From Channallabes apus (taxonomy: Eukaryota; Chordata; Actinopteri; Siluriformes; Clariidae), in assembly GCA_030522415.1 (NCBI GenBank), contig CM060126.1, positions 10,049,352-10,113,351 of the forward strand: a stretch of DNA of 64,000 nt, in the 5' to 3' direction. Made by a program: the position numbers and the translations under genes. The notes beneath the pieces are model-generated. The model made no database searches. It was not told the DNA's origin and saw only the letters and a program-made list of their open reading frames with translations. Of this stretch, positions 43,985 through 55,528 are shown in pieces. Position 1 is the first letter of the stretch; each line of letters opens with the position of its first letter.

Positions 43985-44185
43985 TTTGAGTTTGGAGAAA
44001 AACCCAGAGAAACCCACATGGACACAAGGAGAATTCAAACAGAATCAAAGCTTAGGATAGGACATGCTGAGTCATATAAAATGTACCTGAAAAGCACAAA
44101 ATTCACATTAAGAACTGACAAGCAAGTTTTTAATACACATTTGGCAAGCAAAAAAAAAAAAAACATATTAGTCAGTGTTCATCTT
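43985..44185 (+). repeat. dispersed repeat, inverted relative to 31940-32190
   Basis: Shares 'aaattcacattaagaactgacaagcaa' and neighbouring sequence with the copy at 31.9-32.2 kb. Family unknown. Confidence 0.55.
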
Positions 44186-44221
44186 GGTTTAGAGAAGACT
44201 CAAAAGTTTACATGTCTATGA

Positions 44222-44772
44222 TTCAAAAATTCAACAAATTCAACAAATTTTATTTGTCACATACACAGTCATACACAGTATGAAATGCAGTGAAATGCTT
44301 ATACGACCGCCAGTGACCTTAAAAATGCAAAATAAAAATAAAAAACTTATGCGTAAGGAATAAATATGAATAAAAAGAAATACTAAAGAAAATAAATTTA
44401 ACTATTAAAATAAACTGTACAAATAAGGGCACGATAAAAATATTACACTAGGCAGAGGTGTGTACCCCGCGTGCACGGGCTCTCAGCCTGTTCCTGACGC
44501 CGGCTCGTTTCCCTCGGGGCCGCCGCTTCGCATCGCGTCCATTGTTCTTCCTCAGGATCTCACTCGGCCAGCTCGGATCCGGAGTTAAAAACGTCGAATT
44601 GTGAGTACATTGTATACCAATAGAAACAAGAGTGTCTCTATCATACTTAATGTACTCAATGGTGCTGATTTTGCCAGTTTAAAGTTACTGGAAATTACTT
44701 TAAAATATAAAAACAAAGAAAAGTAGGTCGGAGCAGTCGTGACTGCAGCCGACCTCACCGGCGCCATCTTGG
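44222..44772 (-). mobile_element. LINE copy lacking its entire ORF
   Basis: Both ends match the LINE at 6852-10266: the 3' UTR from 44222 ('ttttatttgtcacatacacagtcatacacag') and the 5' region to 44772 (CAAGATGGCGCC). At about 44447 the sequence jumps from the equivalent of about 7085 to about 9943, removing some 2.86 kb with nearly the whole ORF2. It cannot move by itself but keeps the 5' promoter-like and 3' recognition ends. Confidence 0.88.
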
Positions 44773-47594
44773 TTCGTATATGTATATGATGTGATATACT
44801 GTATACTAATCTGATATACTTAAGGCCAAGCATCTGAATCTTTGTTGGGTGTTCATGTGTGAATACAGAACTTAATTTTTTTATGCTGCCCAGCATGTAT
44901 AAGTGAAGTGCCAAAAGAGTCAGTGCAGAGTGCGACACATGGCACAATACCTTTGATCAGATTTACTACTGAATTTGAACATGATTCCAAAATACTTCAT
45001 ATATATGTTTTTTTTTTTTTTTGTATATTTAATTTACATTTTGGAGACTTTTTGGCATTTTCTTACATCTTTGTTTTAAATAAGAATTTCTATACTGACT
45101 TTTTAAAATTTCTATTTAACATACTGAATTGAACCCACATGTATTACACTGATGTCCGTGCAAAGGGTAGCCAGAGAAGTGTAGAATGAGAAGAGTGATT
45201 CTCAATGAACTTGGCTGTCAAGTTAAATCACTTGACACAGCATAAATGGCTTCAGGGCAGAAAGTAGTGGCTTGGAACATCAAAGCGAATCAAACAGAAT
45301 TTTCAAATAAGATCTATGGAGAATTCGGATATGGAGATTTTTCTACACTGCAATGCAATGGAGCACCTACAAAGCTCTACTGCCCCCCTAAACTACAGGA
45401 ATAAGCAGATTGTAGAGCTTGCAAATAAAACACAGTATGTAGATTACACATTATTTACTGTATATTCCTAAATACACATTCTCACTTGCTGAACAGAAAC
45501 CAAACCAGCCCATGAAACAGGTGTGTTTCATGTCAGTTCGGGATAATGTGCAGTTATACAGAGTGCAGGTTTATGACTTACTGAAACTCACCCAGTGGCA
45601 AACAAGCACACCTCCAAAATCTTAACAATGCAAGCAAGTAAATTTACGTCTGTTTTCAGTCTATTTTTAACTGCATTGCTCAGCCTTGGTTGGGTTTTAG
45701 GTAAAGGTATGTCATAAGTCAACCTTAATTATTTGGATATAATTAAATGATACATCTCATTTTAGGCACTTACCTTTAAGCCTGTAGAAATTAATATAGG
45801 GGTTTAGGAAATTAAAGTGAGAAAGTTATAACCGATCAGATAAACTATTTTAAATCAATATTTTGCAGTGTAAAATGTCTTACTTGTAACAATCATAAAT
45901 TACTTAATAATTAAGCATATTAGCGACAGTGACAGTTTCAACAATCATATATGATGTGACAGTTTCAACAATCATAACAGAATTTAAGGCAGCAAATCTG
46001 TTTAGAATACTTGCAATAGAGTATTTATTAATAAGCTACAGCTTCTTTAACGGTAAGGTTTACATGGTTTACTGTTAGGAACGAACACGATGCGCATGTG
46101 TGTGCATTTTGAGTTAAGGAGATGATCGACAGGTCTTTACCATTCACAGATAGATTATCAGACTTCCGTTGAGTATTGAGTTGTAAGAGGAAGAGGCGAC
46201 ATCAGCATTATCACTTAAGTTGTGTCGAGTACTACATGTGAGCATTAAAAGTCATTTTGACGCATAAAAGAACCAAAATACAAGACACCAGATAAAGAAA
46301 AGATGTAAAAAGTAAAAGATGAATGAGAGAATGCAGGTAACTTTAAAAGCATGAGACTGGAGAGCACTGGTGAGAACGCCGATTCCTTCAGATAGGTCTA
46401 AAGACAAAAAGTGTCAGCATGTGAATTGTCTGGGGTAGCACACTGGAACTACGTGAAAGGATTGTCAGGGACAAAGCAGGAACCATTTCAGAAAACTAGA
46501 AAAAGTATCAGGATAGAAAGAGTTAAATCTCACTTGGCAGGCCAATATCCAAAATCTCCCCCAAAAAAATTATCCACTGATAAGTCCAATGATGAAATAG
46601 CCAGCAATATCCAAGCTATATATTAACAGGCAGACAAGATACTGACATCGGGCTGGCTGAGACCAGGTCCGCAAACAGGTGAGGAGAGAGGTACAATCAG
46701 GTACCAGCAAACAGAAACTAGAAATCCAAAACACTCAGGCAGAAACCAAAAACAGTCCAAGGGTCAGATATCCAGTGGATATACACAGTATAATTAGGCA
46801 GTCAGGATTACAAGAGCGGACTGTAAGAAGAAGTCCACACTAGGCTTTGTCAGATAAAAAAGCAAATTCAGAAAGCAGACCAAAGGCTGGAATCGGGTGA
46901 CTGACGTCTGAGCCAGATTTAAATAGTGAAGGAGAAACCGATGTTAATTGAATATAGGTGCAGCTCATTACTGGGGCATGCTGAAGGAGAGGGAGAAAGC
47001 AACTGGGTTGGAGATGCTCTGGAATGAACCAAAATGGCAGGTAAAATGATATGCAGTGTGTCACAATTCTGGGGCCACATTCTTCAATGGATGCATTTGA
47101 AGCGCAACTATGTCATAGTGTCATAACTAACGCTGTTTCATTGAAGGCACCTGTTGTTCAAAACAAAGCATACAAAGGCGTACAGTATACTTAGTGACCC
47201 AACCAAACCCAAGATCATTTATAAGTCGGGAAAAAGAATGGAAGATAAGATGGCAAATGTAGGACCCAATTATATTAAAAATAAATACATAATAAAAATA
47301 AAATATGTAATATATAAAGACAAAAAATATATAATAAATATTTAAATAAAAATAAAATAAAAACACCCAAGAGGATTATATGAAATCCACTCGCCTGTCT
47401 CAGCAGCAGCACAGCTGCTTGTATCCGATTTATGCCTCAACATTTTTTAACCATCATTGTTGTAATTTAACACATAATTTATACTTCATATTAAATTGAC
47501 AACAGTAAGGTCTGAAACAGCTGGAGACACAACTAGGAAATGGTCCACAGACTAGACCCATGGTCAGATGCAGACTGTGTGAAAACCTACAACA
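44773..47594. other. gene-free DNA; possible solo LTR near 46630-47065
   Basis: No gene. On the minus strand, 47065 to about 46630 begins TGTGACACACTGC, contains TATTTAAAT and is GC-richer than its surroundings, which could be a solo LTR. No partner or target duplication was found, so this stays speculative. Confidence 0.3.
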
Positions 47595-47755
47595 TCTAGA
47601 ACAGTGGTTCTCAGACTTCATCCTGGTGGACCACCTTCCCCTTTTTAGCGTGATTTAACTAATTAGCTAATTAACAGGCTTTTCTCAACTGAACTGGGTG
47701 TGAACGAACAGATAAAACAGTGAAATGTGCAGGGCAGGAAAACCACTGTTCTAGA
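47595..47755. mobile_element. short hAT-like MITE
   Basis: TCTAGAACAGTGGTT at the left is repeated inverted at the right, with 131 bp between. The core CAGTGGTTCTCA...ACCACTG is typical of small hAT elements. No coding content. Confidence 0.65.
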
Positions 47756-48188
47756 CGTTTGTACCCATGGATGTCTTATTATAACTCTTTCTTAGTTTCT
47801 AAAACTAAGAAAGTGTGCTAGTATAATTCATAATGGACCCATGGCTCATTTTTGTCACAGAATTGTATTTGGAGACTCTTAAATTAATTTTACATAAAAT
47901 GAGTTTTGTGATACAAAAAACAGCAATCCATTTGTTGGTATTTCTTGGAAGGCAGAAGGAAACCAAAGTACCCAGACAAACTATGAGGAGGGAAGACTGC
48001 CTGCTGTATTAATGTCCTGCAAACGTACAGTAACTATTCATAGCACCAAATGACTACAAAGTGATGGATTATGAGTTTGGTGCAATAGAAAAGTATATTT
48101 GTCAACCTAAAGAAATGTAATTAATAAATAGAATTTCTGTCACACACCACATGAGAATTATATTCACCCTTGTGTATACAAAATAACA
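47756..48188. other. gene-free DNA
   Basis: Nothing recognised. Confidence 0.4.
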
Positions 48189-48303
48189 GTTCCCTTTCAA
48201 GGCTACACTCGATGCTGCGTGAAAACGCTATGGGAACCATTTTGTCCAGTTGCCGGTTGTGAAGCATATGTGCAAACACGCCAAAATTTGGCTATATATA
48301 TAA

Positions 48304-48353
48304 CCTCGGTCAGGTGACGTCATCTGATTAGATGCAGGTGGAGGTTATAAATA
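48304..48353 (+). promoter_or_regulatory. putative DIRS promoter (17-bp motif plus TATA box)
   Basis: CCTCGGTCAGGTGACGT at 48304-48320 (extended by CA to a full CRE, TGACGTCA) is followed by TATAAATA at 48346-48353. The 17 bases are identical to the motif in all four LTRs of the compact LTR elements. Confidence 0.6.
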
Positions 48354-49022
48354 CAAGTGAGCCGGCAACAAACCTCAGATCATTTGTCTTCTACCTTGTT
48401 GTGAGCGTGTCTGTGTTTAAACCAGCAAAATAAGAAAGTGTTTAACTCACCAATATGGCGGAGTTTAAACTAGATATCCCTCCGTGTGTGATAATCCATA
48501 TCGGAGTGCGATCTCTACACTGCTTCGGTTAGTGCTGCGCGCGCCTCGCATTCCATGAAGCTTTGAGCCGCCGCGCATTCCTGGCTTAAACTCGTGCATC
48601 TGACAGAGCTGCGGCAGACGGAGGTAAACTCCTTTTCTTCTGCGTTCTCATCAAGAGGATTCCTCTCTTGCTTAGCGGAGATGAAAAAAGCCTTAAGCAC
48701 TTAAAAAAAAAAAAAAAAAAACAGTAGACGGCAGGTTCTGCCGGGTGGCCGGGGGGCGGAGCCTCAACGACGCTCTCCCCCCCTCTTAGCTCTCTCCATA
48801 TGAGTTAACCCTTTCATGGAGTAAGCTGTATTCATCCCGTGTTTTTCCTGCCATCGACTTATTGATTTATTTAAATATAGTTGATGTGGAAGCACGGGGT
48901 TATATGATGACGCCCAGAGAGAAGAGACGCTTCACAGGCTATCTCTCTCCTGGGACATCATCCTTCCTGGTAAGCTTATACTTCCTTTCTAGCTGTGTAA
49001 ACTTTCATCTTCCCTGGAGGGG

Positions 49023-49480
49023 AAAGCTTTTCAGGCAGTAGGTCAGCTTGGTGCTCCACTGCACACCAGGGCGGTTTTGCAGGCCTACCAGGCTGACCTG
49101 CTGAGAGACTTGAGTACTGGCGGGGCTCTTCAAGATAAGGCATATTGGAATTATGCCGAGCTACAGACTTGTCTCTTCATGCAACAAAGACGGCTCGTGT
49201 TATCGGCCATTTTATGGCTGCTATGGTTTTCGCAGGAGGCACCTGTGGCTAAATCTCAGGCACATCAAGGATAGGATTATGCATTCCTCCTTAATGCCCC
49301 TATCTCGCCTTCCGGCCTGTTTAGCGATGTCGTTAACTCAGCCGCCACTAGGTTCTGGGGCGAAGTTATACGAACAAGCTTTTGGGAAATTCCCTCCCCG
49401 CCGTGCTCAAGAGTCGGGATTGTCGGCCACCCAGTCTCGACCGGGTCTGACTCTTGTGAGGCGTAAACACAAGGAGTGTG
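49023..49480 (+). pseudogene. DIRS gag fragment
   Basis: One frame gives 'LQAYQADLLRDLSTG' and, after an in-frame stop near 49275, 'AFLLNAPISPSGLFSDVVNS', a signature of DIRS Gag in fish. An N-terminal gag remnant may lie upstream (48470-48960), but stops and an A run at 48700-48720 disrupt it. Confidence 0.65.
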
Positions 49481-49840
49481 TTTTTTTTTGGACCCGGGCA
49501 CCTCACGATGCTTCACAACCGGCAACTGGACAAAATGGTTCCCATAGCGTTTTCACGCAGCATCTCGTTCCTGCCTTTCAGGGAACAGGGTTACAGCAAA
49601 GTAACCCGAGACGTTTCTCTTGTTAGAGTCCTTTGAGCAGCAGTTAGTCTTTTGTAAATAAAAATAGTATATTTTCAGGAACTTTTATGTATTATAATAT
49701 ATAATTATATACAGTAACAATTATTATTGATTGCTGGCTCCATTCGTCTGATCATAATGAGGAAGAATTATATAAGCTTGTGTTCTCAGCTTCTTGGTGC
49801 CCATTTGCTTTTTATTTTATTTACATGAAAACACTCATCA

Positions 49841-50146
49841 GGCTCGATTCCCGTCTCTGTGTGCATGGAGTTTGCATGTTCTCCCCGTGCTTGGTGGGTT
49901 TCCTCCGGGTACTCCGGTTTCCTCCCACAGTCCAAAGACATGTAGGTTAGGTTAATTGACATTCCAAATTGCCCGTAGTGTGTGATTGAGTGTGTGTATG
50001 TGAGTATGTATGTGTGCCCTGCGATGGATTGGCACCCTGTCCAGGGTGTACCCCGCCTTGTGCCCTAAGTTTCCTGGGATAGGCTCCAGGCCCCCGCGAC
50101 CCTGTATATAAGGATAAAGCGGTACAGAAAATGAATGAATGAATGA
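49841..50146 (+). mobile_element. 5'-truncated SINE
   Basis: Same family as 24702-25089 but lacking most of the tRNA-like head. It starts 'ggctcgattcccgtctctgtg' and ends in (ATGA)n. A 16-bp duplication ATGAAAACACTCATCA flanks it (49825-49840 and 50147-50162), showing LINE-type target-primed insertion. Confidence 0.9.
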
Positions 50147-50228
50147 ATGAAAACACTCATCATGCACGTGAAGATAGTAAAAAGCAAAAGCAGTAGTGGA
50201 TTAAGGACTACTTTAGCCAAAACCACCA

Positions 50229-52640
50229 CACTGTAAAAAAAAAAAAAGCGTAAAAAAACGGTTAAATGACTGGCAGAACAAAAACCGTAAAATTAAGTTA
50301 AAATACTCTAGTTCATACTGTATTATGCTCAAAAACATTAAATTTACAGAAATTGTTATTTTATATATTACAGAGAAACACCGTTATTTGACAGATTTTT
50401 CCAAAATTTATACGATTAAACACCTTCATTAAACGATCAGCAGTAGAAGTTTAGCAGTGAAACACCATTATTTTACAGATTTTGGCTAAATTTATACGAT
50501 TGAAGACCTTCAATAAAGCAACAGCACTACTGTATATGTTTAGCAGTGAAACAACATTATTTTACAGATTTTTCCCAAAATGTATACAATTTAACACATT
50601 CATTAAAACAGCACTAGACGTGTAGCAGCAAAATGTTTTTATTTTACAGTTTTTTCCAAAATTATTACAATCAAACACCTTCAATAAAGCAAAAGCATTA
50701 GGCATTTAGCAAGGAAACACTGTTATTTACAGATTTTTCATAAATTGAAGATCAAACACCTTCAAACAAAGCAATAACACAAAACCCCTGATATTTAACT
50801 TTTTTTCCCCCATAAATTCCTATGAATACACATGTTCAATAAAGTGGTAACACAAACTCAAGATTACAATATTTGTAAAAAAAAAAAAAAAAAAAAAAAG
50901 TCTGTATAACTGACACAGTATAGTACAGGTATGATGCAAAATACAGTAAAAAGAAGTTCAGTTTTATAGCATTACAGTAAAATCCTAAAATTAAAAACAA
51001 TGATATTTAGACTATTGTGCTATAACAGTGAAACATTCTCTCTCACAAACTTAAACATTGCTGTGAAATATCCTTGACTAACAACTTATGAAGAAATTAA
51101 CAATTTCAAACAATATTCTCAATGTTCCATTAATGTTGGATTGGAAACTTATTACAAATATAGTACAATGTGGTCCCCTTTTTAACACTATTGTTCTTAT
51201 ATAATGTATGTGTTCAAATAACTTAAACTTTTAGTTCATAATCCTAATGTCTTAGTGCAATTAAGTCAAATCTAAAACATACCAAAATGGCAAAATGGAC
51301 GGTCCAGTGTATCCAAGAAAGATCTTCTTCCAAACAGGCAGTAAAGAACTTGGTGCATTAGGGTGGATTGGAAGAGAGAAGAAAAGAACACATTAAGATC
51401 TTAGATTTAAAAGAAAAACGTGGCAGTATTAATAAATGAGCTTTGTTTACAGCATCAACAATAAGAATGAAAATAAGAATAAAAAATATCTTACCGTCAT
51501 TGTCTCTTGAGCTTGCAGGTATTTTACATTTCAGAGTCTTCTCCTCTGTCCCTCAGAGACTGCTTTCCTCCTCACCTGTAGCTCAGTCTTCACTCCTCTG
51601 AATTTACACACACCCGTTTACCGGCTGCTGAGTCACACCACCCCTGCGCGCGCTAAACATTTGAAGGACGACTGTTTCCCATTGGCTGGTTCATATCACA
51701 TTACGTCTGTACCTGAGCAATAAGCGTAGGCGTTTTCCGCATCAGGTCCCGCCCTCACTCGCGCGCTTATTTAAATGCGCCAGTAATGAAGAGGTAATTG
51801 GAATATCTCCGCCTCCTGATCAGCCAATCAGAAACAAGATTAGAATGTTCCCGCCTCCGGCTTCTGATTGGCTGTGGCATTTAACACGGAGAGTTCATGG
51901 AGTTTTCTCTAAAGTTTTTGGTACAAAAATGACACCATAGTTCCCCTAATACAAGCTAAATATCAAAACGTAACTTAAAGCGATGCTTTAAAACAGCTAC
52001 ACAGCAAATACTGTACATTATCCTTGTGTCAGAATATGCAGGCATGCATTAAGAAAGCTGATGGCTAGATTGCCATGGTGATATTTCAGAACAACTGTAA
52101 TACAAAAATATATATTTTGATAAGTGTCAGGCTCCTAAATTCTCTTCACATTCTTTGAAGGCATGAAGCAGATACTATAGCCTACATGTAAGTGATAATG
52201 TAAGACTAATCTTTTAAAAAGTCATGAAAAATGCTAAACTTGCATCTTAGAACTTAAATATCAAAGTATTATAAAACTAATATGATTTACCTCAAAATTA
52301 CAAAGAAAAACAATAATTTCTTTGTATAGACATTAACCTTTATCTAATGAGTTTTGTATTTAATTACAATTTACTATTGTAATTTTACATAAAGTTACAC
52401 GTAATTTAACAAAAACAGAAAAAACACAGGAAAAATAATATGGTATTTTTACTGTTAAAAAATGTGAAAAAAAAAGTAAATTTTTCAATATTGAAATAAT
52501 ACTTAAAAAAACAGTCGACTTCGTAATTTACAGATAATGTCTGTAATTTTACAGAGATTTGTATGTAGTTTAAAAAAAAGGAAAACTACTATAAAATTTT
52601 AAAGTTATTTTCCGTAAATTTAGGACTTTTTTTTACAGTG
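50229..52640. mobile_element. TIR element with CACTGTAAAAAAA ends, non-coding
   Basis: Left end CACTGTAAAAAAA and right end TTTTTTTTACAGTG are inverted repeats. The 2.4 kb between is AT-rich at both sides with a GC-richer centre (about 51540-51780) and no transposase. The family is not certain; these ends are common in fish non-autonomous DNA transposons. Confidence 0.5.
50375..50785. repeat. tandem repeat of about 85-bp units
   Basis: About five diverged units follow each other, each with 'ttattttacagatttttcc.aaa.ttatac.at.aaacaccttcaataaa'. They lie inside the TIR element. Confidence 0.7.
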
Positions 52641-53914
52641 CAATGTATCGCCAAAAATAAGTAAAATAAAGATTTGTTTCAAGGAGCTTCAGAAACTTGA
52701 AATCAGGGCTGTGCCCGGGTGAAAATCCAAATGATAACCCTTAGGATAACCGGAAAGTTTCAGAACATATTATAGGAAAGGAGGGGAAGAGACAGAGATG
52801 AAGTTATCCTTCATGGGATACCCTATCCCAAGGAACACGAAGCAGGAGGATACACCATGGATGGGATGCAAGTCCATTGCAGGACAATCAGTTGATGATG
52901 ATAGAGAATGATGTTTGAGGCAGCAAAGGGGACTATGAATATGTAGGGGTTTCAGCAAACTGAACATGATATTATTGGATAGCACATGTGAGAGTGGTTA
53001 CAGCTGATGCACTTACTCCAGCACTGCAGTGTAATGCATTATTACCAAAGAAAATAAAGTACACTAATTGGGAATAAACACCTCATAAGTGCAATCAAAC
53101 ACTGATTACATTGCCTGTTTAAATATGTAAAATATTGTATATGCAAGAATTACACGTGTTAGCATTACACACATGAATTTCTATCCCGCCTCCCATCTCA
53201 TACATACACACACAACATGCAGGGCACAAATAGTTTGACTAGTAATTTGTCATGTTTCATGGTATAAATGTCTTCTATGAGCAGACCAATAAGCTTCTTC
53301 TGTTTTCGTCTGTTTTTCCCATTCTAAATACTCTTCTGCTACATTTCTCCACAAGCCTTCTGCTCTCCATCATCGGCATTGAGCAATTAGATGCAGACTT
53401 CTATCTCTTGCAAATATATTTTAAGATAAATTGCCATGCATGAATCAAATAGTGTGACTCCAGGCATCCCTGTGAGCAAATGGCACATGATTCAATGAAA
53501 CAGAACTGTAATTACAAGAAAATGGGTGGTTCACACTGCAATGGTTGGTTCAGTCACACTTCTCCTGCTGATAGCTAATTTGTTGAAATATGTTCCGAGG
53601 GGTGAGTGGAGAAAGAAACAGATGGCATCACTTAAGTGTTACAAATGGTGGAGGTGTCAAATGATTGAGATTTAATTTACCAAAACATCAACAGGTTTAA
53701 GGACTATCAGTATTATGCAAAATGAAAAATTGCAAAGCATGTCTATTTCTTCAATAAGATTTAAACTCTATTTGCTTAAATTGACAAAACCTACTTTGAA
53801 AGGACACAAAAATGCAAATTTTATGTTTATATAAATATCTTTTAACTTTACTTTTTTTAACCTTATTTTTAATCACTTGTGTGTTCCTCTACCTCAGGTA
53901 AAAGTACTTATATA
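52641..53914. other. gene-free DNA
   Basis: No gene or recognisable repeat; small ORFs such as 52770-52985 (minus) and 53252-53443 (plus) match nothing. Confidence 0.45.
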
Positions 53915-55528
53915 CAGTGGTGTGAAAAACTATTTGCCCCCTTCCTGATTTCTTATTCTTTTGCATGTTTGTCACACTTAAATGTTTCTGCTCATCAAAA
54001 ACCGTTAACTATTAGTCAAAGATACCATAATTGAACACAAAATGCAGTTTTTAAATGAAGGTTTACGTTATTAAGGGAGAAAAAAAACTCCAAATCTACA
54101 TGGCCCTGTGTGAAAAAGTGATTGCCCCCCTTGTTAAAAAATAACTTAACTGTGGTTTATCACACCTGAGTTCAATTTCTGTAGTCACCCCCAGGCCTGA
54201 TTACTGCCACACCTGTTTCAATCAAGAAATCACTTAAATAGGAGCTACCTGACACAGAGAAGTAGACCAAAAGCACCTCAAAAGCTAGACATCATGCCAA
54301 GATCCAAAGAAATTCAGGAACAAATGAGAACAAAAGTAATTGAGATCTATCAGTCTGGTAAAGGTTATAAAGCCATTTCTAAAGCTTTGGGACTCCAGCG
54401 AACCACAGTGAGAGCCATTATCCACAAATGGCAAAAACATGGAACAGTGGTGAACCTTCCCAGGAGTGGCCGGCCGACCAAAATTACCCCAAGAGCGCAG
54501 AGACGACTCATCCGAGAGGCCACAAAAGACCCCAGGACAACATCTAAAGAACTGCAGGCCTCACTTGCCTCAATTAAGGTCAGTATTCACGACTCCACCA
54601 TAAGAAAGAGACTGGGCAAAAACGGCCTGCATGGCAGATTTCCAAGGCGCAAATCACTTTTAAGCAAAAAGAACATTAAAGCTCATCTCAATTTTGCTAA
54701 AAAACATCTCAATGATTGCCAAGACTTTTGGGAAAATACCTTGTGGACCGACGAGACAAAAGTTGAACTTTTTGGAAGGTGCGTGTCCCGTTACATCTGG
54801 CGTAAAAGTAACACAGCATTTCAGAAAAAGAACATCATACCAACAGTAAAATATGGTGGTGGTAGTGTGATGGTCTGGGGTTGTTTTGCTGCTTCAGGAC
54901 CTGGAAGGCTTGCTGTGATAGATGGAACCATGAATTCTACTGTCTACCAAAAAATCCTGAAGGAGAATGTCCGGCTATCTGTTCGTCAACTCAAGCTGAA
55001 GCGATCTTGGGTGCTGCAGCAGGACAATGACCCAAAACACACCAGCAAATCCACCTCTGAATGGCTGAAGAAAAACAAAATGAAGACTTTGGAGTGGCCT
55101 AGTCAAAGTCCTGACCTGAATCCTATTGAGATGTTGTGGCATGACCTTAAAAAGGCGGTTCATGCTAGAAAACCCTCAAATAAAGCTGAATTACAACAAT
55201 TCTGCAAAGATGAGTGGGCCAAAATTCCTCCAGAGCGCTGTAAAAGACTCGTTGCAAGTTATCGCAAACGCTTGATTGCAGTTATTGCTGCTAAGGGTGG
55301 CCCAACCAGTTATTAGGTTCAAATTACTTTTTCACACAGGGCCATGTAGGTTTGGATTTTTTTTCTCCCTAAATAATAAAACCCCTCATTTAAAAACTGC
55401 ATTTTGTGTTTACTTGTGTTATCTTTGACTAATAGTTAAATGTGTTTGATGATCAGAAACATTTTGTGTGACAAACATGCAAAAGAATAAGAAATCAGGA
55501 GGGGGGCAAATAGTTTTTCACACCACTG
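53915..55528 (+). mobile_element. complete, apparently intact Tc1 transposon
   Basis: 1,614 bp flanked by TA. Terminal inverted repeats of about 210 bp start CAGTGGTGTGAAAAACTATT at both ends and differ at few positions. Each has an outer and an inner copy of a GTGTGAAAAA-type direct repeat (for example 'ccctgtgtgaaaaag' near 54106), the IR/DR layout of Sleeping Beauty-like elements. Decayed relatives are at 12351 and 37340. The near-identical ends and open transposase indicate a young insertion. Confidence 0.95.
54294..55316 (+). CDS. Tc1 transposase, DD34E, intact
   Basis: 340 codons, the usual Tc1 length. It has a paired-like DNA-binding domain: the first helix-turn-helix is around 'YKAISKALGLQRTTVRAII' (residues 30-48), a GRPR-like 'SGRPTKI' near 60, and a second helix-turn-helix up to about 110 with a basic 'FPRRK'. 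The catalytic residues are Asp153 ('WTDET'), Asp244 ('QQDNDPKH') and Glu279 ('NPIEMLW'), with the 34-residue spacing of this group and a glycine-rich 'YGGGSVMVWG'. It ends 'AAKGGPTSY'. The enzyme would cut the element out at its ends and insert it at TA. No stop or frameshift was seen, so activity is possible. Confidence 0.95.
   Translation: MPRSKEIQEQMRTKVIEIYQSGKGYKAISKALGLQRTTVRAIIHKWQKHGTVVNLPRSGRPTKITPRAQRRLIREATKDPRTTSKELQASLASIKVSIHDSTIRKRLGKNGLHGRFPRRKSLLSKKNIKAHLNFAKKHLNDCQDFWENTLWTDETKVELFGRCVSRYIWRKSNTAFQKKNIIPTVKYGGGSVMVWGCFAASGPGRLAVIDGTMNSTVYQKILKENVRLSVRQLKLKRSWVLQQDNDPKHTSKSTSEWLKKNKMKTLEWPSQSPDLNPIEMLWHDLKKAVHARKPSNKAELQQFCKDEWAKIPPERCKRLVASYRKRLIAVIAAKGGPTSY

Larger units (their letters stand above)
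48189..49586 (+). mobile_element. DIRS-type retroelement remnant with inverted terminal repeats
   Basis: A terminal repeat of about 79 bp at 48189-48267 returns inverted at 49508-49586 (core 'atgctgcgtgaaaacgctatgggaacc'). Inverted termini and the gag remnant inside point to DIRS-type elements, which use a tyrosine recombinase. RT, RNase H, methylase-like and recombinase regions are all missing. Absence of a target duplication agrees with DIRS biology. No TACAGTA heptamer is present. Confidence 0.75.

Noticed and set aside
46630..47065. Solo LTR
   Set aside because: TGTGACAC start and a TATA-like box are suggestive, but no clear end, target duplication or second copy was found, so it is mentioned only as a possibility in the gap entry.
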